A DNA stretch of 64,000 nucleotides from Hippophae tibetana (lineage: Eukaryota; Streptophyta; Magnoliopsida; Rosales; Elaeagnaceae). The position numbers and the translations under genes were made by a program. Location: contig CM072807.1 in assembly GCA_037013495.1 (NCBI GenBank), forward strand, positions 30,236,802 to 30,300,801, given 5' to 3'. Below, piece after piece: positions 1 through 12,455 of this stretch (positions within the stretch are counted from its first letter, which is position 1; each line of letters begins with the position of its first letter). The notes beneath the pieces are model-generated. The model saw nothing but the letters and a program-made list of their open reading frames with translations. It ran no database searches and was not told the origin of the DNA.

Positions 1-162
1 AAATTATTTTATTTTTGAAAAATTTCACTTTCAACATCGAGGCGGTTCAACCTGACCCGGTTTTACCCTAACGGATACCCAGTCGTATCTTGCCATTCCG
101 GGGACGGAATCCAACGTTCTTTTTATCAAAATTCACATAATTTGATTTCTGAGTAATTGACG

Positions 163-301
163 GTCTCAATTTGAAGTAAAACATCATTTTAAATAAATAT
201 TTCATTAATGAAGCAGATAAATACACACGATAAATTAGATTTATTTTCTTCATTTTTTCAAGTTTAAATTCACAGAATTGCTGAAAAAGATAAATTGAGA
301 C
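163..301. repeat. Nested imperfect inverted repeat inside the monomer (M1 example)
   Basis: Outer arms GTCTCAATTT (163-172) and AAATTGAGAC (292-301) are exact complements. Inner arms 207-222 and 239-254 (AATGAAGCAGATAAAT against ATTTATTTTCTTCATT) pair at 14 of 16 positions around a 16 nt loop (223-238). A TTTAAA pair (188-193 and 263-268) lies between them. The centres of the three pairs agree within about 4 bp, so this is one nested foldback rather than three chance pairs. The same layout recurs in nearly every monomer. In M29 (near 14700-14750) 13 bases of the inner arms pair perfectly. A foldback or MITE-like ancestor, or a hairpin-forming transcript, are possible explanations. Confidence 0.65.
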
Positions 302-561
302 AATTTGCAATTTCCATATGCATAATAAAAAGGAAAACGAAAAAACAAAAATAACAATTCCCGTGAAACAGGGCAAAAGATAGATTTTTTCAAAAAATGG
401 CTCTCATAGTAAATGTTAGAATACAATTCAATCCAAAATCGTTCAAAAAACCATATGAACGTATAATTTAAATGCAGCGGAAACAAAATTGATTGAAAAC
501 ATACCTCCTGCCATTGATCAAAATTTTTTATTTTTGACAAATTTCACTTTCAACATCGAGG

Positions 562-578
562 CGGGTCATCATGACCCG
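562..578. other. GC-rich dyad 1, one example of an array-wide box
   Basis: CGGGTCA (562-568), a 3 nt centre (569-571) and TGACCCG (572-578) form a perfect 7+7 palindrome in A+T-rich surroundings. By eye roughly 35-40 of the 124 monomers keep both arms intact, and about 50 keep the inner core GGTCA-NNN-TGACC. Others degrade one arm (for example CGGTTCA or CGTTTCA on the left) or keep a shorter outer stem (CGGGT...ACCCG). A protein-binding site or small cruciform is possible. No binding factor can be assigned from sequence. Confidence 0.7.
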
Positions 579-613
579 GTTTTACCCAAACGGACACCCG
601 GTTATATCTTGCT

Positions 614-629
614 ATTCCGGGGACGGAAT
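614..629. other. GC-rich dyad 2, one example of an array-wide box
   Basis: ATTCCG (614-619), GGGA (620-623) and CGGAAT (624-629) form a perfect 6+6 inverted repeat about 50 bp downstream of dyad 1. It is present in most monomers. The usual changes are CpG transitions, such as ATTCTG on the left, or TGGAAT and CGAAAT on the right. Its role is unknown. It may be a second binding site or part of a structured transcript. Confidence 0.7.
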
Positions 630-1593
630 CTAGCGTTCTTTTTATCAATATTCTCATAATTCGATTTCTGAGTGATTGACGGTCTCAATTTGAAGTAAAA
701 CATAATTTTAAATAAAAATTTCATTCATGAAGCAGATAAATACCCATGATAAATTAGATTTATTTTCTTAATTTTTTTCAAGTTTAAATTCACAGAATCG
801 CTCAAAAAGATAAATTGAGACAACTTGCAATTTCCATATGCATAAAAAAAAGGAAAATGAAAAAATAAATTTACAATTCCCGTGCAACAGTGCAAAAGAG
901 AGATTTTTTCAAAAATGGCTCTCATAGTAAATGTTAGAATATAATTCAATCCAAAAACGTTCAAAAAACCATATGAACGTATAATTTAAATGCAGCGGAC
1001 ACAAAATGGATTGAAAACATACCTCCTGCCATTGATCAAAATTTTTTATTTTTGAAAAATTTCACTTTCAACATCGAGGCGGGTCATCATGACCCGGTTT
1101 TAGCCTAACGGATACCCGGTTATATCTTGCTATTTCGGGGACGGAATCCAGCGTTCTTTTTATCAATATTCTCATAATTCGATTTCTGAGTGATTGACGG
1201 TCTCAATTTGAAGTAAAACATAATTTTAAATAAAAATTTCATTAATGAAGCAGATAAATACCCACGATAAATTAGATTTATTTTCTTCATTTTTTTCAAG
1301 TTTAAATTCACAGAATCGCTCAAAAAGATAAATTGACACAATTTGCAATTTCCATATGCATAAAGGAAAGGAAAACGAAAAAACTAAAAATACAATTCCC
1401 GTGAAACAGAGCAAAACAGAGATGTTTTCAAAAATGGCTCTCATAGTAAATGCTAGAATACAATTCAATCCAAAAAGTTCAAAAAACCATATGAACGTAT
1501 AATTTAAATGCAGTGCAAACAAAATGGATGGGAAACATATCTCCTGCCATTGATCAATTTTTTTTTTTTTTTGAAAAATTTCACTTTCAATAT

Positions 1594-4500
1594 CGAGGCG
1601 GTTCAACCTGACCCGGTCTTACCCTAACGGATACCCGGTCGTATCTTGCTATTCCGGGGATGGAATCCAACATTATTTTTATCAAAATTCATATAATTTG
1701 ATTTCTGAGTAATTGACGGTCTCAATTTGAAGTAAAACATAATTTTAAATAAATATTTCATTAATGAAGCAGATAAATACCCACGATAAATTAGATTTAT
1801 TTTCTTCATTTTTTTCAAGTTTAAATTCACAGAATCGCTCAAAAAGATAAATTGAGACAATTTGCAATTTCCATATGCATAAAGAAAAGGAAAACGAAAA
1901 AACTAAAATTACAATTCCCGTGAAACAGAGGAAAAGAGAGATTTTTTCAAAAATGGCTCTCATAGTAAATGTTAGAATACAATTCAATCTAAAAACGTTC
2001 AAAAAACCATATGAACGTATAATTTAAATGCAGCGGAAACAAAAAGGATTGAAAACATACTTCCTGCCATTGATCAAAAATTTTTATTTTTGAAAAATTT
2101 CACTTTCAACATCGAGGCGGGTCAACATGACCTGGTTTTACCCTAACGAATAACCGGTCATATCTTGTTATTCCGGGGACGGAATCCAGCGTTCTTTTTA
2201 TCAAAATTCTCATAATTCGATTTCTGAGTGAATGACGGTCTCAATTTGAAGTAAAACATAATTTTAAATAAAAATTTCATTAATGAAGGAGATAAATACA
2301 CACGATAAATTAGATTTATTTTCTTCATTTTTTTCAAGTTTAAATTCAGAGAATCACTCAAAAATATAAATTGAGACAATTTGCAATTTTCATATGCATA
2401 AAAAAAAAGGAAAACGAAAAAACTAAAATTAAAATTTCAGTTAAACAGAGCAAAACAGAGATTTTTTCAAAAATGGCTCTCATAGTAAATGTTAGAATAC
2501 AATTCAATCCAAAAACGTTCAAAAAACCATATGAACGTATAATTTAAATGCAGCGGAAACAAAATGGATTGAAAACATACCTCCTGCCATTGATCAAAAT
2601 TTTTTATTTTTGAAAAATTTCACTTTCAACCTCGAGGCGGGTCATCATGACCCGGTTTTACCCTAACGGATACCCGGTTATATCTTGCTATTCTGGGGAC
2701 GGAATCAAACGTTCTTTTTAACAATATTTTCATAATTCGATTTCTGAGTGATTGACGGTCTCAATTTGAAGTAAAACATAATTTTAAATAAAAAATTCAT
2801 TAATGAAGCAAATAAATACCCACGCTAAATTAGATTTATTTTCTTCATTTTTTTCAAGTTTAAATTCACAGAATCGCTCAAAAAGATAAATTGAGACAAT
2901 TTGCAATTTCCATATGCATAAAGAAAAGGAAAACGAAAAAACTAAAATTACAATTCCCGTGAAACAGAGGAAAAGAGAGATTTTTTCAAAAATGGCTCTC
3001 ATAGTAAATGTTAGAATACAATTCAATCTAAAAACGTTCAAAAAACCATATGAACGTATAATTTAAATGCAGCGGAAACAAAAAGGATTGAAAACATACT
3101 TCCTGCCATTGATCAAAAATTTTTATTTTTGAAAAATTTCACTTTCAACATCGAGGCGGGTCAACATGACCTGGTTTTACCCTAACGAATAACCGGTCAT
3201 ATCTTGTTATTCCGGGGACGAAATCCAGCGTTCTTTTTATCAAAATTCTCATAATTCGATTTTTGAGTGAATGACGGTCTCAATTTGAAGTAAAACATAA
3301 TTTTAAATAAAAATTTCATTAATGAAATAGATAAATACACACGATAAATTAGATTTATTTTCTTCATTTTTTCAAGTTTAAATTCAAAGAATCGCTCCAA
3401 AAGATAAATTGAGACAATTTTCAATTTCCACTTGCATAAAAAAAGGAAAACGAAAAAACTAAAATTACAATTCCCGTGATACAGAGCAAAATAGAGATTT
3501 TTTCAAAAATGGCTCAAATAGTAAATGTTAGAATACAATTCAATCCAAAAACGTTCAAAAAATCATATGAACGTATAATTTAAATGCAGCGGAAAGAATG
3601 GTTTGAAAACATACCTCCTGCCATTGATCAAAAATTTTTATTTTTGAAAAATTTCACTTTCAACATGGAGGCGTTTCAACATGACCCAGTTTTACCCTAA
3701 CGGATACGCGGTCATATCTTACTATTCTGGGGACGGAATCCAGTGTTCTTTTTATCAAAATTCTCATAATTCGATTTCTGAGTGATTGACGGTCTCAATT
3801 TGAAGTAAAACATCATTTTAAAAAAAATTAATTGACGAAGCAGATAAATACCCACGATAAATTAGATTTATTTTCTTCATATTTTTCAAGTTTAAATTCA
3901 CAGAATCGCTCAAAAAGATAAATTGAGACAATTTGCAATTTCCATATGCATAAAAAAAAGGAAAATGAAAAAATAAATTTACAATTCCCGTGCAATAGTG
4001 CAAAAGAGAGATTTTTTCAAAAATGGCTCTCATAGTAAATGTTAGAATACAATTCAATCCAAAAACGTTCAAAAAACCATATGAACGTATAATTTAAATG
4101 CAGCGGACACAAAATGGATTGAAAACATACCTCCTGCAATTGATCAAAATTTTTTATTTTTGAAAAATTTCACTTTCAACATCGAGGCGGGTCATCATGA
4201 CCCGGTTTTAGCCTAACGGATACCCGATTATATCTTGCTATTTCGGGGACGGAATCCAGCGTTCTTTTTATCAATATTCTCATAATTCGATTTCTGAGTG
4301 ATTGACCGTCTCAATTTGAAGTAAAACATCATTTTAATAAAAATTAATTAACGAAACAGATAAATACCCACGATAAATTAGATTTATTTTCTTCATTTTT
4401 TTCAAGTTTAAATTCACAGAATCCCTCAAAAAGATATATTGAGACAATTTGAAATTTTCATATGCATCAGAGAAAGGAAAATGAAAAAATAAAATTACAA

Positions 4501-4698
4501 TTCCCGTGCAACAGTGCAAAAGAGAGATGTTTTCAAAAATGGCTCTCATAGTAAATGTTAGAATACAATTCAATCCAAAAAGTTCAAAAAACCATATGAA
4601 CGTATAATTTAAATGCAGTGCAAACAAAATGGATGGGAAACATATCTCCTGCCATTGATCAATTTTTTTTTTTTTTTGAAAAATTTCACTTTCAATAT
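1594..4698 (+). repeat. Six-monomer higher-order repeat, copy 1 (3105 bp)
   Basis: Boxes are at 1594, 2113, 2633, 3152, 3667 and 4183. The monomer types in order are: CGGTTCA with GGTCTTACC; GACCTGG with CGAATAACC; AACCTCGAGG with CATCATG; GACCTGG again; TGGAGGCGTTTCAAC; and TTTTAGCC. The following 3.1 kb repeats the same six in the same order, with only scattered differences. Near identity begins inside the preceding monomer, near 1424, so the exchange points lie inside monomers rather than at my arbitrary box boundary. Confidence 0.93.
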
Positions 4699-7600
4699 CG
4701 AGGCGGTTCAACCTGACCCGGTCTTACCCTAACGGATACCCGGTCGTATCTTGCTATTCCGGGGATGGAATCCAACATTATTTTTATCAAAATTCATATA
4801 ATTTGATTTCTGAGTAATTGACGGTCTCAATTTGAAGTAAAACATAATTTTAAATAAATATTTCATTAATGAAGCAGATAAATACCCACGATAAATTAGA
4901 TTTATTTTCTTCATTTTTTTCAAGTTTAAATTCACAGAATCGCTCAAAAAGATAAATTGAGACAATTTGCAATTTCCATATGCATAAAGAAAAGGAAAAC
5001 GAAAAAACTAAAATTACAATTCCCGTGAAACAGAGGAAAAGAGAGATTTTTTCAAAAATGGCTCTCATAGTAAATGTTAGAATACAATTCAATCTAAAAA
5101 CGTTCAAAAAACCATATGAACGTATAATTTAAATGCAGCGGAAACAAAAAGGATTGAAAACATACTTCCTGCCATTGATCAAAAATTTTTATTTTTGAAA
5201 AATTTCACTTTCAACATCGAGGCGGGTCAACATGACCTGGTTTTACCCTAACGAATAACCGGTCATATCTTGTTATTCCGGGGACGGAATCCAGCGTTCT
5301 TTTTATCAAAATTCTCATAATTCGATTTCTGAGTGAATGACGGTCTCAATTTGAAGTAAAACATAATTTTAAATAAAAATTTCATTAATGAAGGAGATAA
5401 ATACACACGATAAATTAGATTTATTTTCTTCATTTTTTTCAAGTTTAAATTCAGAGAATCACTCAAAAATATAAATTGAGACAATTTGCAATTTTCATAT
5501 GCATAAAAAAAAAGGAAAACGAAAAAACTAAAATTAAAATTTCAGTTAAACAGAGCAAAACAGAGATTTTTTCAAAAATGGCTCTCATAGTAAATGTTAG
5601 AATACAATTCAATCCAAAAACGTTCAAAAAACCATATGAACGTATAATTTAAATGCAGCGGAAACAAAATGGATTGAAAACATACCTCCTGCCATTGATC
5701 AAAATTTTTTATTTTTGAAAAATTTCACTTTCAACCTCGAGGCGGGTCATCATGACCCGGTTTTACCCTAACGGATACCCGGTTATATCTTGCTATTCTG
5801 GGGACGGAATCAAACGTTCTTTTTAACAATATTTTCATAATTCGATTTCTGAGTGATTGACGGTCTCAATTTGAAGTAAAACATAATTTTAAATAAAAAA
5901 TTCATTAATGAAGCAAATAAATACCCACGCTAAATTAGATTTATTTTCTTCATTTTTTTCAAGTTTAAATTCACAGAATCGCTCAAAAAGATAAATTGAG
6001 ACAATTTGCAATTTCCATATGCATAAAGAAAAGGAAAACGAAAAAACTAAAATTACAATTCCCGTGAAACAGAGGAAAAGAGAGATTTTTTCAAAAATGG
6101 CTCTCATAGTAAATGTTAGAATACAATTCAATCTAAAAACGTTCAAAAAACCATATGAACGTATAATTTAAATGCAGCGGAAACAAAAAGGATTGAAAAC
6201 ATACTTCCTGCCATTGATCAAAAATTTTTATTTTTGAAAAATTTCACTTTCAACATCGAGGCGGGTCAACATGACCTGGTTTTACCCTAACGAATAACCG
6301 GTCATATCTTGTTATTCCGGGGACGAAATCCAGCGTTCTTTTTATCAAAATTCTCATAATTCGATTTTTGAGTGAATGACGGTCTCAATTTGAAGTAAAA
6401 CATAATTTTAAATAAAAATTTCATTAATGAAATAGATAAATACACACGATAAATTAGATTTATTTTCTTCATTTTTTCAAGTTTAAATTCAAAGAATCGC
6501 TCCAAAAGATAAATTGAGACAATTTTCAATTTCCACTTGCATAAAAAAAGGAAAACGAAAAAACTAAAATTACAATTCCCGTGATACAGAGCAAAATAGA
6601 GATTTTTTCAAAAATGGCTCAAATAGTAAATGTTAGAATACAATTCAATCCAAAAACGTTCAAAAAATCATATGAACGTATAATTTAAATGCAGCGGAAA
6701 GAATGGTTTGAAAACATACCTCCTGCCATTGATCAAAAATTTTTATTTTTGAAAAATTTCACTTTCAACATGGAGGCGTTTCAACATGACCCAGTTTTAC
6801 CCTAACGGATACGCGGTCATATCTTACTATTCTGGGGACGGAATCCAGTGTTCTTTTTATCAAAATTCTCATAATTCGATTTCTGAGTGATTGACGGTCT
6901 CAATTTGAAGTAAAACATCATTTTAAAAAAAATTAATTGACGAAGCAGATAAATACCCACGATAAATTAGATTTATTTTCTTCATATTTTTCAAGTTTAA
7001 ATTCACAGAATCGCTCAAAAAGATAAATTGAGACAATTTGCAATTTCCATATGCATAAAAAAAAGGAAAATGAAAAAATAAATTTACAATTCCCGTGCAA
7101 TAGTGCAAAAGAGAGATTTTTTCAAAAATGGCTCTCATAGTAAATGTTAGAATACAATTCAATCCAAAAACGTTCAAAAAACCATATGAACGTATAATTT
7201 AAATGCAGCGGACACAAAATGGATTGAAAACATACCTCCTGCAATTGATCAAAATTTTTTATTTTTGAAAAATTTCACTTTCAACATCGAGGCGGGTCAT
7301 CATGACCCGGTTTTAGCCTAACGGATACCCGATTATATCTTGCTATTTCGGGGACGGAATCCAGCGTTCTTTTTATCAATATTCTCATAATTCGATTTCT
7401 GAGTGATTGACCGTCTCAATTTGAAGTAAAACATCATTTTAAAAAAAATTAATTAACGAAACAGATAAATACCCACGATAAATTAGATTTATTTTCTTCA
7501 TTTTTTTCAAGTTTAAATTCACAGAATCCCTCAAAAAGATATATTGAGACAATTTGAAATTTTCATATGCATCAGAGAAAGGAAAATGAAAAAATAAAAT

Positions 7601-7801
7601 TACAATTCCCGTGCAACAGTGCAAAAGAGAGATGTTTTCAAAAATGGCTCTCATAGTAAATGTTAGAATACAATTCAATCCAAAAAGTTCAAAAAACCAT
7701 ATGAACGTATAATTTAAATGCAGTGGAAACAAAATGGATGGGAAACATATCTCCTCCCATTGATCAAAAAAATTTTTTTTGAAAAATTTCACTTTCAATA
7801 T
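4699..7801 (+). repeat. Six-monomer higher-order repeat, copy 2 (3103 bp)
   Basis: Boxes are at 4699, 5218, 5738, 6257, 6772 and 7288. It matches copy 1 monomer by monomer at an offset of 3105 bp. Long stretches look identical (for example 5211-6660 against 2106-3555). Near identity fades in the last monomer, around 7720, where the poly-T stretch differs. This is a recent tandem duplication of a whole six-monomer unit. Confidence 0.93.
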
Positions 7802-9868
7802 CGAGGCAGTTCAACCTGACCCGGTCTTACCCTAACGGATACCCGGTCGTATCTTCCTATTCCGGGGATGGAATCCAACATTATTTTTATCAAAATTCAT
7901 ATAATTTGATTTCTGAGTAATTGACGGTCTCAATTTGAATTAAAACATAATTTTAAATAAATATTTCATTAATGAAGCAGATAAATACCCACGATAAATT
8001 AGATTTATTTTCTTCATTTTTTTCAAGTTTAAATTCATAGAATCGCTCAAAAAGATAAATTGAGACAATTTGCAATTTCCATATGCATAAAGAAAAGGAA
8101 AACGAAAAAACTAAAATTACAATTCCCGTGAAACAGAGGAAAATAGGGATTTTTTCAAAAATGGCACTCATAGTAAATGTTACAATACAATTCAATCTAA
8201 AAACGTTCAAAAAACCATATGAACGTATAATTTAAATGCAGCGGAAACAAAAAGGATTGAAAACATACTTCCTGCCATTGATCAAAAAATTTTATTTTTG
8301 AAAAATTTCACTTTCAACATCGAGGCGGGTCAACATGACCTGGATTTACCCTAACGAATAACCGGTCATATCTTGTAATTCCGGGGACGGAATCCAGCGT
8401 TCTTTTTATCAAAATTATCATAATTCGATTTCTGAGTGAATGACGGTCTCAATTTGAAGTAAAACATAATTTTAAATAAAAATTTCATTAATGAAATAGA
8501 TAAATACAAACGATAAATTATATTTATTTTCTTCATTTTTTCAAGTTTAAATTCAAAGAATCGCTCCAAAAGATAAATTGAGACAATTTTCAATTTCCAC
8601 TTGCATAAAAAAAGGAAAACGAAAAAACTAAAATTACAATTCCCGTGAAACAGAGCAAAATAGAGATTTTTTCAAAAATGGCTCTAATAGTAAATGTTAG
8701 AATACAATTCAATCTAAAAACGTTCAAAAAATCATATGAACGTATAATTTAAATGCAGCGGAAAGAATGGTTTGAAAACAAACCTCCTGCCATTGATCAA
8801 AATTTTTTATTTTTGAAAAATTTCACTTTCAACATCGAGGCGTTTCAACATGATCCAGTTTTACCCTAACGGATACGCGGTCATATCTTACTATTCCGGG
8901 GACGGAATCCAGTGTTCTTTTTATCAAAATTCTCATAATTCGATTTCTGAGTGAATGACGGTCTCAATTTGAAGTAAAACATAATTTTAAAAAAAATTAA
9001 TTAACGAAGGAGATAAATACCCACGATAAATTAGATTTATTTTCTTCATATTTTTCAAGTTTAAATTCACAGAATCGCTCAAAAAGATAAATTGAGACAA
9101 TTTGCAATTTCCATATGCATAAAAAAAAGGAAAATGAAAAAATAAATTTACAATTCCCGTGCAATAGTGCAAAAGAGAGATTTTTTCAAAAATGGCTCTC
9201 ATAGTAAATGTTAGAATACAATTCAATCCAAAAACGTTCAAAAAACCATATGAACGTATAATTTAAATGCAGCGGACACAAAATGGATTGAAAACATACC
9301 TCCTGCCATTGATCAAAATTTTTTATTTTTGAAAAATTTCACTTTCAACATCGAGGCGGGTCATCATGACCCGGTTTTAGCCTAACGGATACCCTATTAT
9401 ATCTTGCTATTTCGGGGACGGAATCCAGCGTTCTTTTTATCAATATTCTCATAATTCGATTTCTGAGTGATTGACGGTCTCAATTTGAAGTAAAACATAA
9501 TTTTAAATAAAAATTTCATTAATGAAGCAGATAAATACCCACGATAAATTAGATTTATTTTCTTCAATTTTTTCAAGTTTAAATTCACAGAATCGCTCAA
9601 AAAGATAAATTGAGACAATTTGCAATTTCCATATGCATAAAGAAAAGGAAAACGAAAAAACTAAAAATACAATTCCCGTGAAACAGAGCAAAACAGGGAT
9701 GTTTTCAAAAATGGCTCTCATAGTAAATGTTAGAATACAATTCAATCCAAAAAGTTCAAAAAACCATATGAACGTATAATTTAAATGCAGTGGAAACAAA
9801 ATGGATGGGAAACATATCTCCTGCCATTGATCAAAATTTTTTTTTTTGAAAAATTTCACTTTCAATAT
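7802..9868 (+). repeat. Four-monomer higher-order repeat, copy 1 (2067 bp)
   Basis: Boxes are at 7802, 8321, 8836 and 9352. The order corresponds to positions 1, 4, 5 and 6 of the six-monomer unit upstream; the GACCTGG and AACCTCGAGG pair in the middle is missing. The second monomer has the shortened purine run and CACTTGCATAAAAAAAGG of position 4. This is either a deletion derivative of the six-monomer unit or its ancestor before two monomers were inserted. Confidence 0.88.
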
Positions 9869-11937
9869 CGAGGCGGTTCAACCTGACCCGGTTTTACCCT
9901 AAGGGATACCCGGTCGTATCTTGAAATTCCGGGGACGGAATCCAACGTTATTTTTATCAAAATTCAAATAATTCGATTTCTGAGTAATTGACGGTCTCAA
10001 TTTGAAGTAAAACATAATTTTAAATAAATATTTCATTAATGAAGCAGATAAATACCCACGATAAATTAGATTTATTTTCTTCATTTTTTTCAAGTTTAAA
10101 TTCACAGAATCGCTCAAAAAGATAAATTGAGACAATTTGCAATTTCCATATGCATAAAGAAAAGGAAAACGAAAAAACTAAAATTACAATTCCCGTGAAA
10201 CAGAGGAAAAGAGAGATTTTTTCAAAAATGGCTCTCATAGTAAATGTTAGAATACAATTCAATATAAAAACGTTCAAAAAACCATATGAACGTATAATTT
10301 AAATGCAGCGGAAACAAAAAGGATTGAAAACATACTTCCTGCCATTGATCCAAAATTTTTATTTTTGAAAAATTTCACTTTCAACATCGAGGCGGGTCAA
10401 CATGACCTGGTTTTACCCTAACGAATAACCGGTCAAATCTTGTTATTCCGGGTACGGAATCCAGCGTTCTTTTTATCAAAATTCTCATAATTCGATTTCT
10501 GAGTGAATGACGGTCTCAATTTGAAGTAAAACATAATTTTAAATAAAAATTTCATTAATGAAATAGATAAATACACACGATAAATTAGATTTATTTTCTT
10601 CATTTTTTCAAGTTTAAATTCAAAGAATCGCTCCAAAAGATAAATTGAGACAATTTTCAATTTCCACTTGCATAAAAAAAGGAAAACGAAAAAACTAAAA
10701 TTACAATTCCCGTGAAACAGAGCAAAATAGAAATTTTTTCAAAAATGGCTCTAATAGTAAATGTTAGAATACAATTCAATCCAAAAACGTTCAAAAAATC
10801 ATATGAACGTATAATTTAAATGCAGCGGAAAGAATGGTTTGAAAACATACCTCCTACCATTGATCAAAATTTTTTATTTTTGAAAAATTTCACTTTCAAC
10901 ATCGAGGCGTTTCAACATGACCCAGTTTTACCCTAACGGATACGCGGTCATATCTTACTATTCCGGGGACGGAATCCAGTGTTCTTTTTATCAAAATTCT
11001 CATAATTCGATTTCTGAGTGATTGACGGTCTCAATTTGAAGTAAAACATCATTTTAAAAAAAATTAATTAACGAAGGAGATAAATACCCACGATAAATTA
11101 GATTTATTTTCTTCATATTTTTCAAGTTTAAATTCACAGAATCGCTCAAAAAGATAAATTGAGACAATTTGCAATTTCCATATGCATAAAAAAAGGAAAA
11201 TGAAAAAATAAATTTACAATTCCCGTGCAATAGTGCAAAAGAGAGATTTTTTCAAAAATGGCTCTCATAGTAAATGTTAGAATACAATTCAATCCAAAAA
11301 CGTTCAAAAAACCATATGAACGTATAATTTAAATGCAGCGGACACAAAATGGATTGAAAACATACCTCCTGCCATTGATCAAAATTTTTTATTTTTGAAA
11401 AATTTCACTTTCAACATCGAGGCGGGTCATCATGACCCGGTTTTAGCCTAACGGATACCCGATTATATCTTGCTATTTCGGGGACGGAATCCAGCTTTCT
11501 TTTTATCAATATTCTCATAATTTGATTTCTGAGTGATTGACGGTCTCAATTTGAAGTAAAACATAATTTTAAATAAAACTTTCATTAATGAAGCAGATAA
11601 ATACCCACGATAAATTAGATTTATTTTCTTCATTTTTTTCAAGTTTAAATTCACAGAATCGCTCAAAAGGATAAATTGAGACAATTTGCAATTTCCATAT
11701 GCATAAAAAAAAGGAAAACGAAAAAACTAAAATTACAATTCCCGTGAAACAGAGCAAAAGAGAGATTTTTTCAAAAAATGGCTCTCATAGTAAATGTTAG
11801 AATACAATTCAATCTAAAAACGTTCAAAAAACCATATGAACGTATAATTTAAATGCAGCGGAAACAAAATGGATTGAAAACATACCTCCTGCCATTGATC
11901 AAAATTTTTTATTTTTGAAAAATTTCACTTTCAACAT
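9869..11937 (+). repeat. Four-monomer higher-order repeat, copy 2 (2069 bp)
   Basis: Boxes are at 9869, 10388, 10903 and 11418. It repeats the preceding four monomer types in the same order at an offset of about 2067 bp. It is more diverged from its partner than the two six-monomer copies are from each other. The first monomer has TACCCTAAGGGATACC rather than the TCTTACCCTAACGG form, linking it to B-type copies further on. Confidence 0.87.
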
Positions 11938-12455
11938 CGAGGCGGGTCAACATGACCTGGTTTTACCCTAACGAATAACCGGTCATATCTTGTTATTACG
12001 GGGACGGAATCCAGCGTTCTTTTTATCAAAATTCTCATAATTCGATTTCTGAGTGAATGATGGTCTCAATTTGAAGTAAAACATAATTTTAAATAAAAAT
12101 TTCATTAATGAAATAGATAAATACACACGATAAATTAGATTTATTTTCTTCATTTTTTTCAAGTTTAAATTCAAAGAATCGCTCCAAAAGAAAAATTGAG
12201 ACAATTTGCAAATTCCACTTGCATAAAAAATGGAAAACGAAAAAACAAAAATTACAATTCCCATGAAGCAGAGCAAAATAGAGATTTTTTCAAAAATGGC
12301 TCTCATAGTAAATGTTAGAATACAATTCAATCCAAAAACGTTCAAAAAACCATATGAACGTATAATTTAAATGCAGCGGACACAAAATGGATTGAAAACA
12401 TACCTCCTGCCATTGATCAAAATTTCTTATTTTTGAAAAATTTCACTTTCAACAT
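11938..12455 (+). repeat. Transition monomer M24
   Basis: A GACCTGG/CGAATAACC type monomer like those at 2113 and 10388. Its right half carries CACTTGCATAAAAAATGG and CCCATGAAGCAGAGC. The same right half reappears in M28 (14010), so M24 marks the edge of the next four-monomer period. Confidence 0.75.

Larger units (their letters stand above)
557..1074 (+). repeat. Reference monomer (M2) showing the parts of the repeat unit
   Basis: This 518 bp copy serves as a guide. First comes the CpG-rich segment with dyad 1 (562-578) and dyad 2 (614-629). Next, 682-821 is bounded by the inverted arms GTCTCAATTT and AAATTGAGAC. The right half follows: CATATG then an A-run and AGGAAAA near 836-857, the CAAAAATGGCTCTCATAG box near 909-926, a second CATATG in ACCATATGAACG, then GCAGCGG and the ACATACCTCCTGCC box. 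It ends with A/T tracts leading into the next CGAGGCG at 1075. All other monomers align to this plan, with scattered substitutions and small indels. Confidence 0.93.
1..1593 (+). repeat. Array entry: monomers M1-M3
   Basis: Three monomers with boxes at 38, 557 and 1075, plus the tail of a preceding copy at 1-37. M1 is a B-type copy (left arm CGGTTCA; CATAATAAAAAGG in its right half), like those at 16601 and 20228. M2 is D-type (CATCATG centre, TAGCG). M3 carries the TTTTAGCCTAACGG variant seen again at 4183, 7288, 9352 and 11418. They do not form a repeated block with each other. Confidence 0.85.

Noticed and set aside
557-600. CENP-B box in the CGAGGCGGG region
   Set aside because: The box needs TTCG and CGGG at a set spacing with an A between. 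Here TCG and CGGG are only 3 bp apart and the rest does not fit.
1550-1575. Poly-T and poly-A runs as sites of retroelement insertion
   Set aside because: The runs sit at the same monomer position in all copies, vary only by a few bases and are not flanked by target-site duplications or element sequence.
1745-2002. Minus-strand open frames of 60-126 codons, repeated in almost every monomer, with a hydrophobic, membrane-like translation
   Set aside because: They recur because the monomer recurs. They begin and end at different places in different monomers and overlap one another in other frames. Their F, L, I, K and N richness follows from A+T-rich DNA. No known domain and no sign of protein-level constraint.
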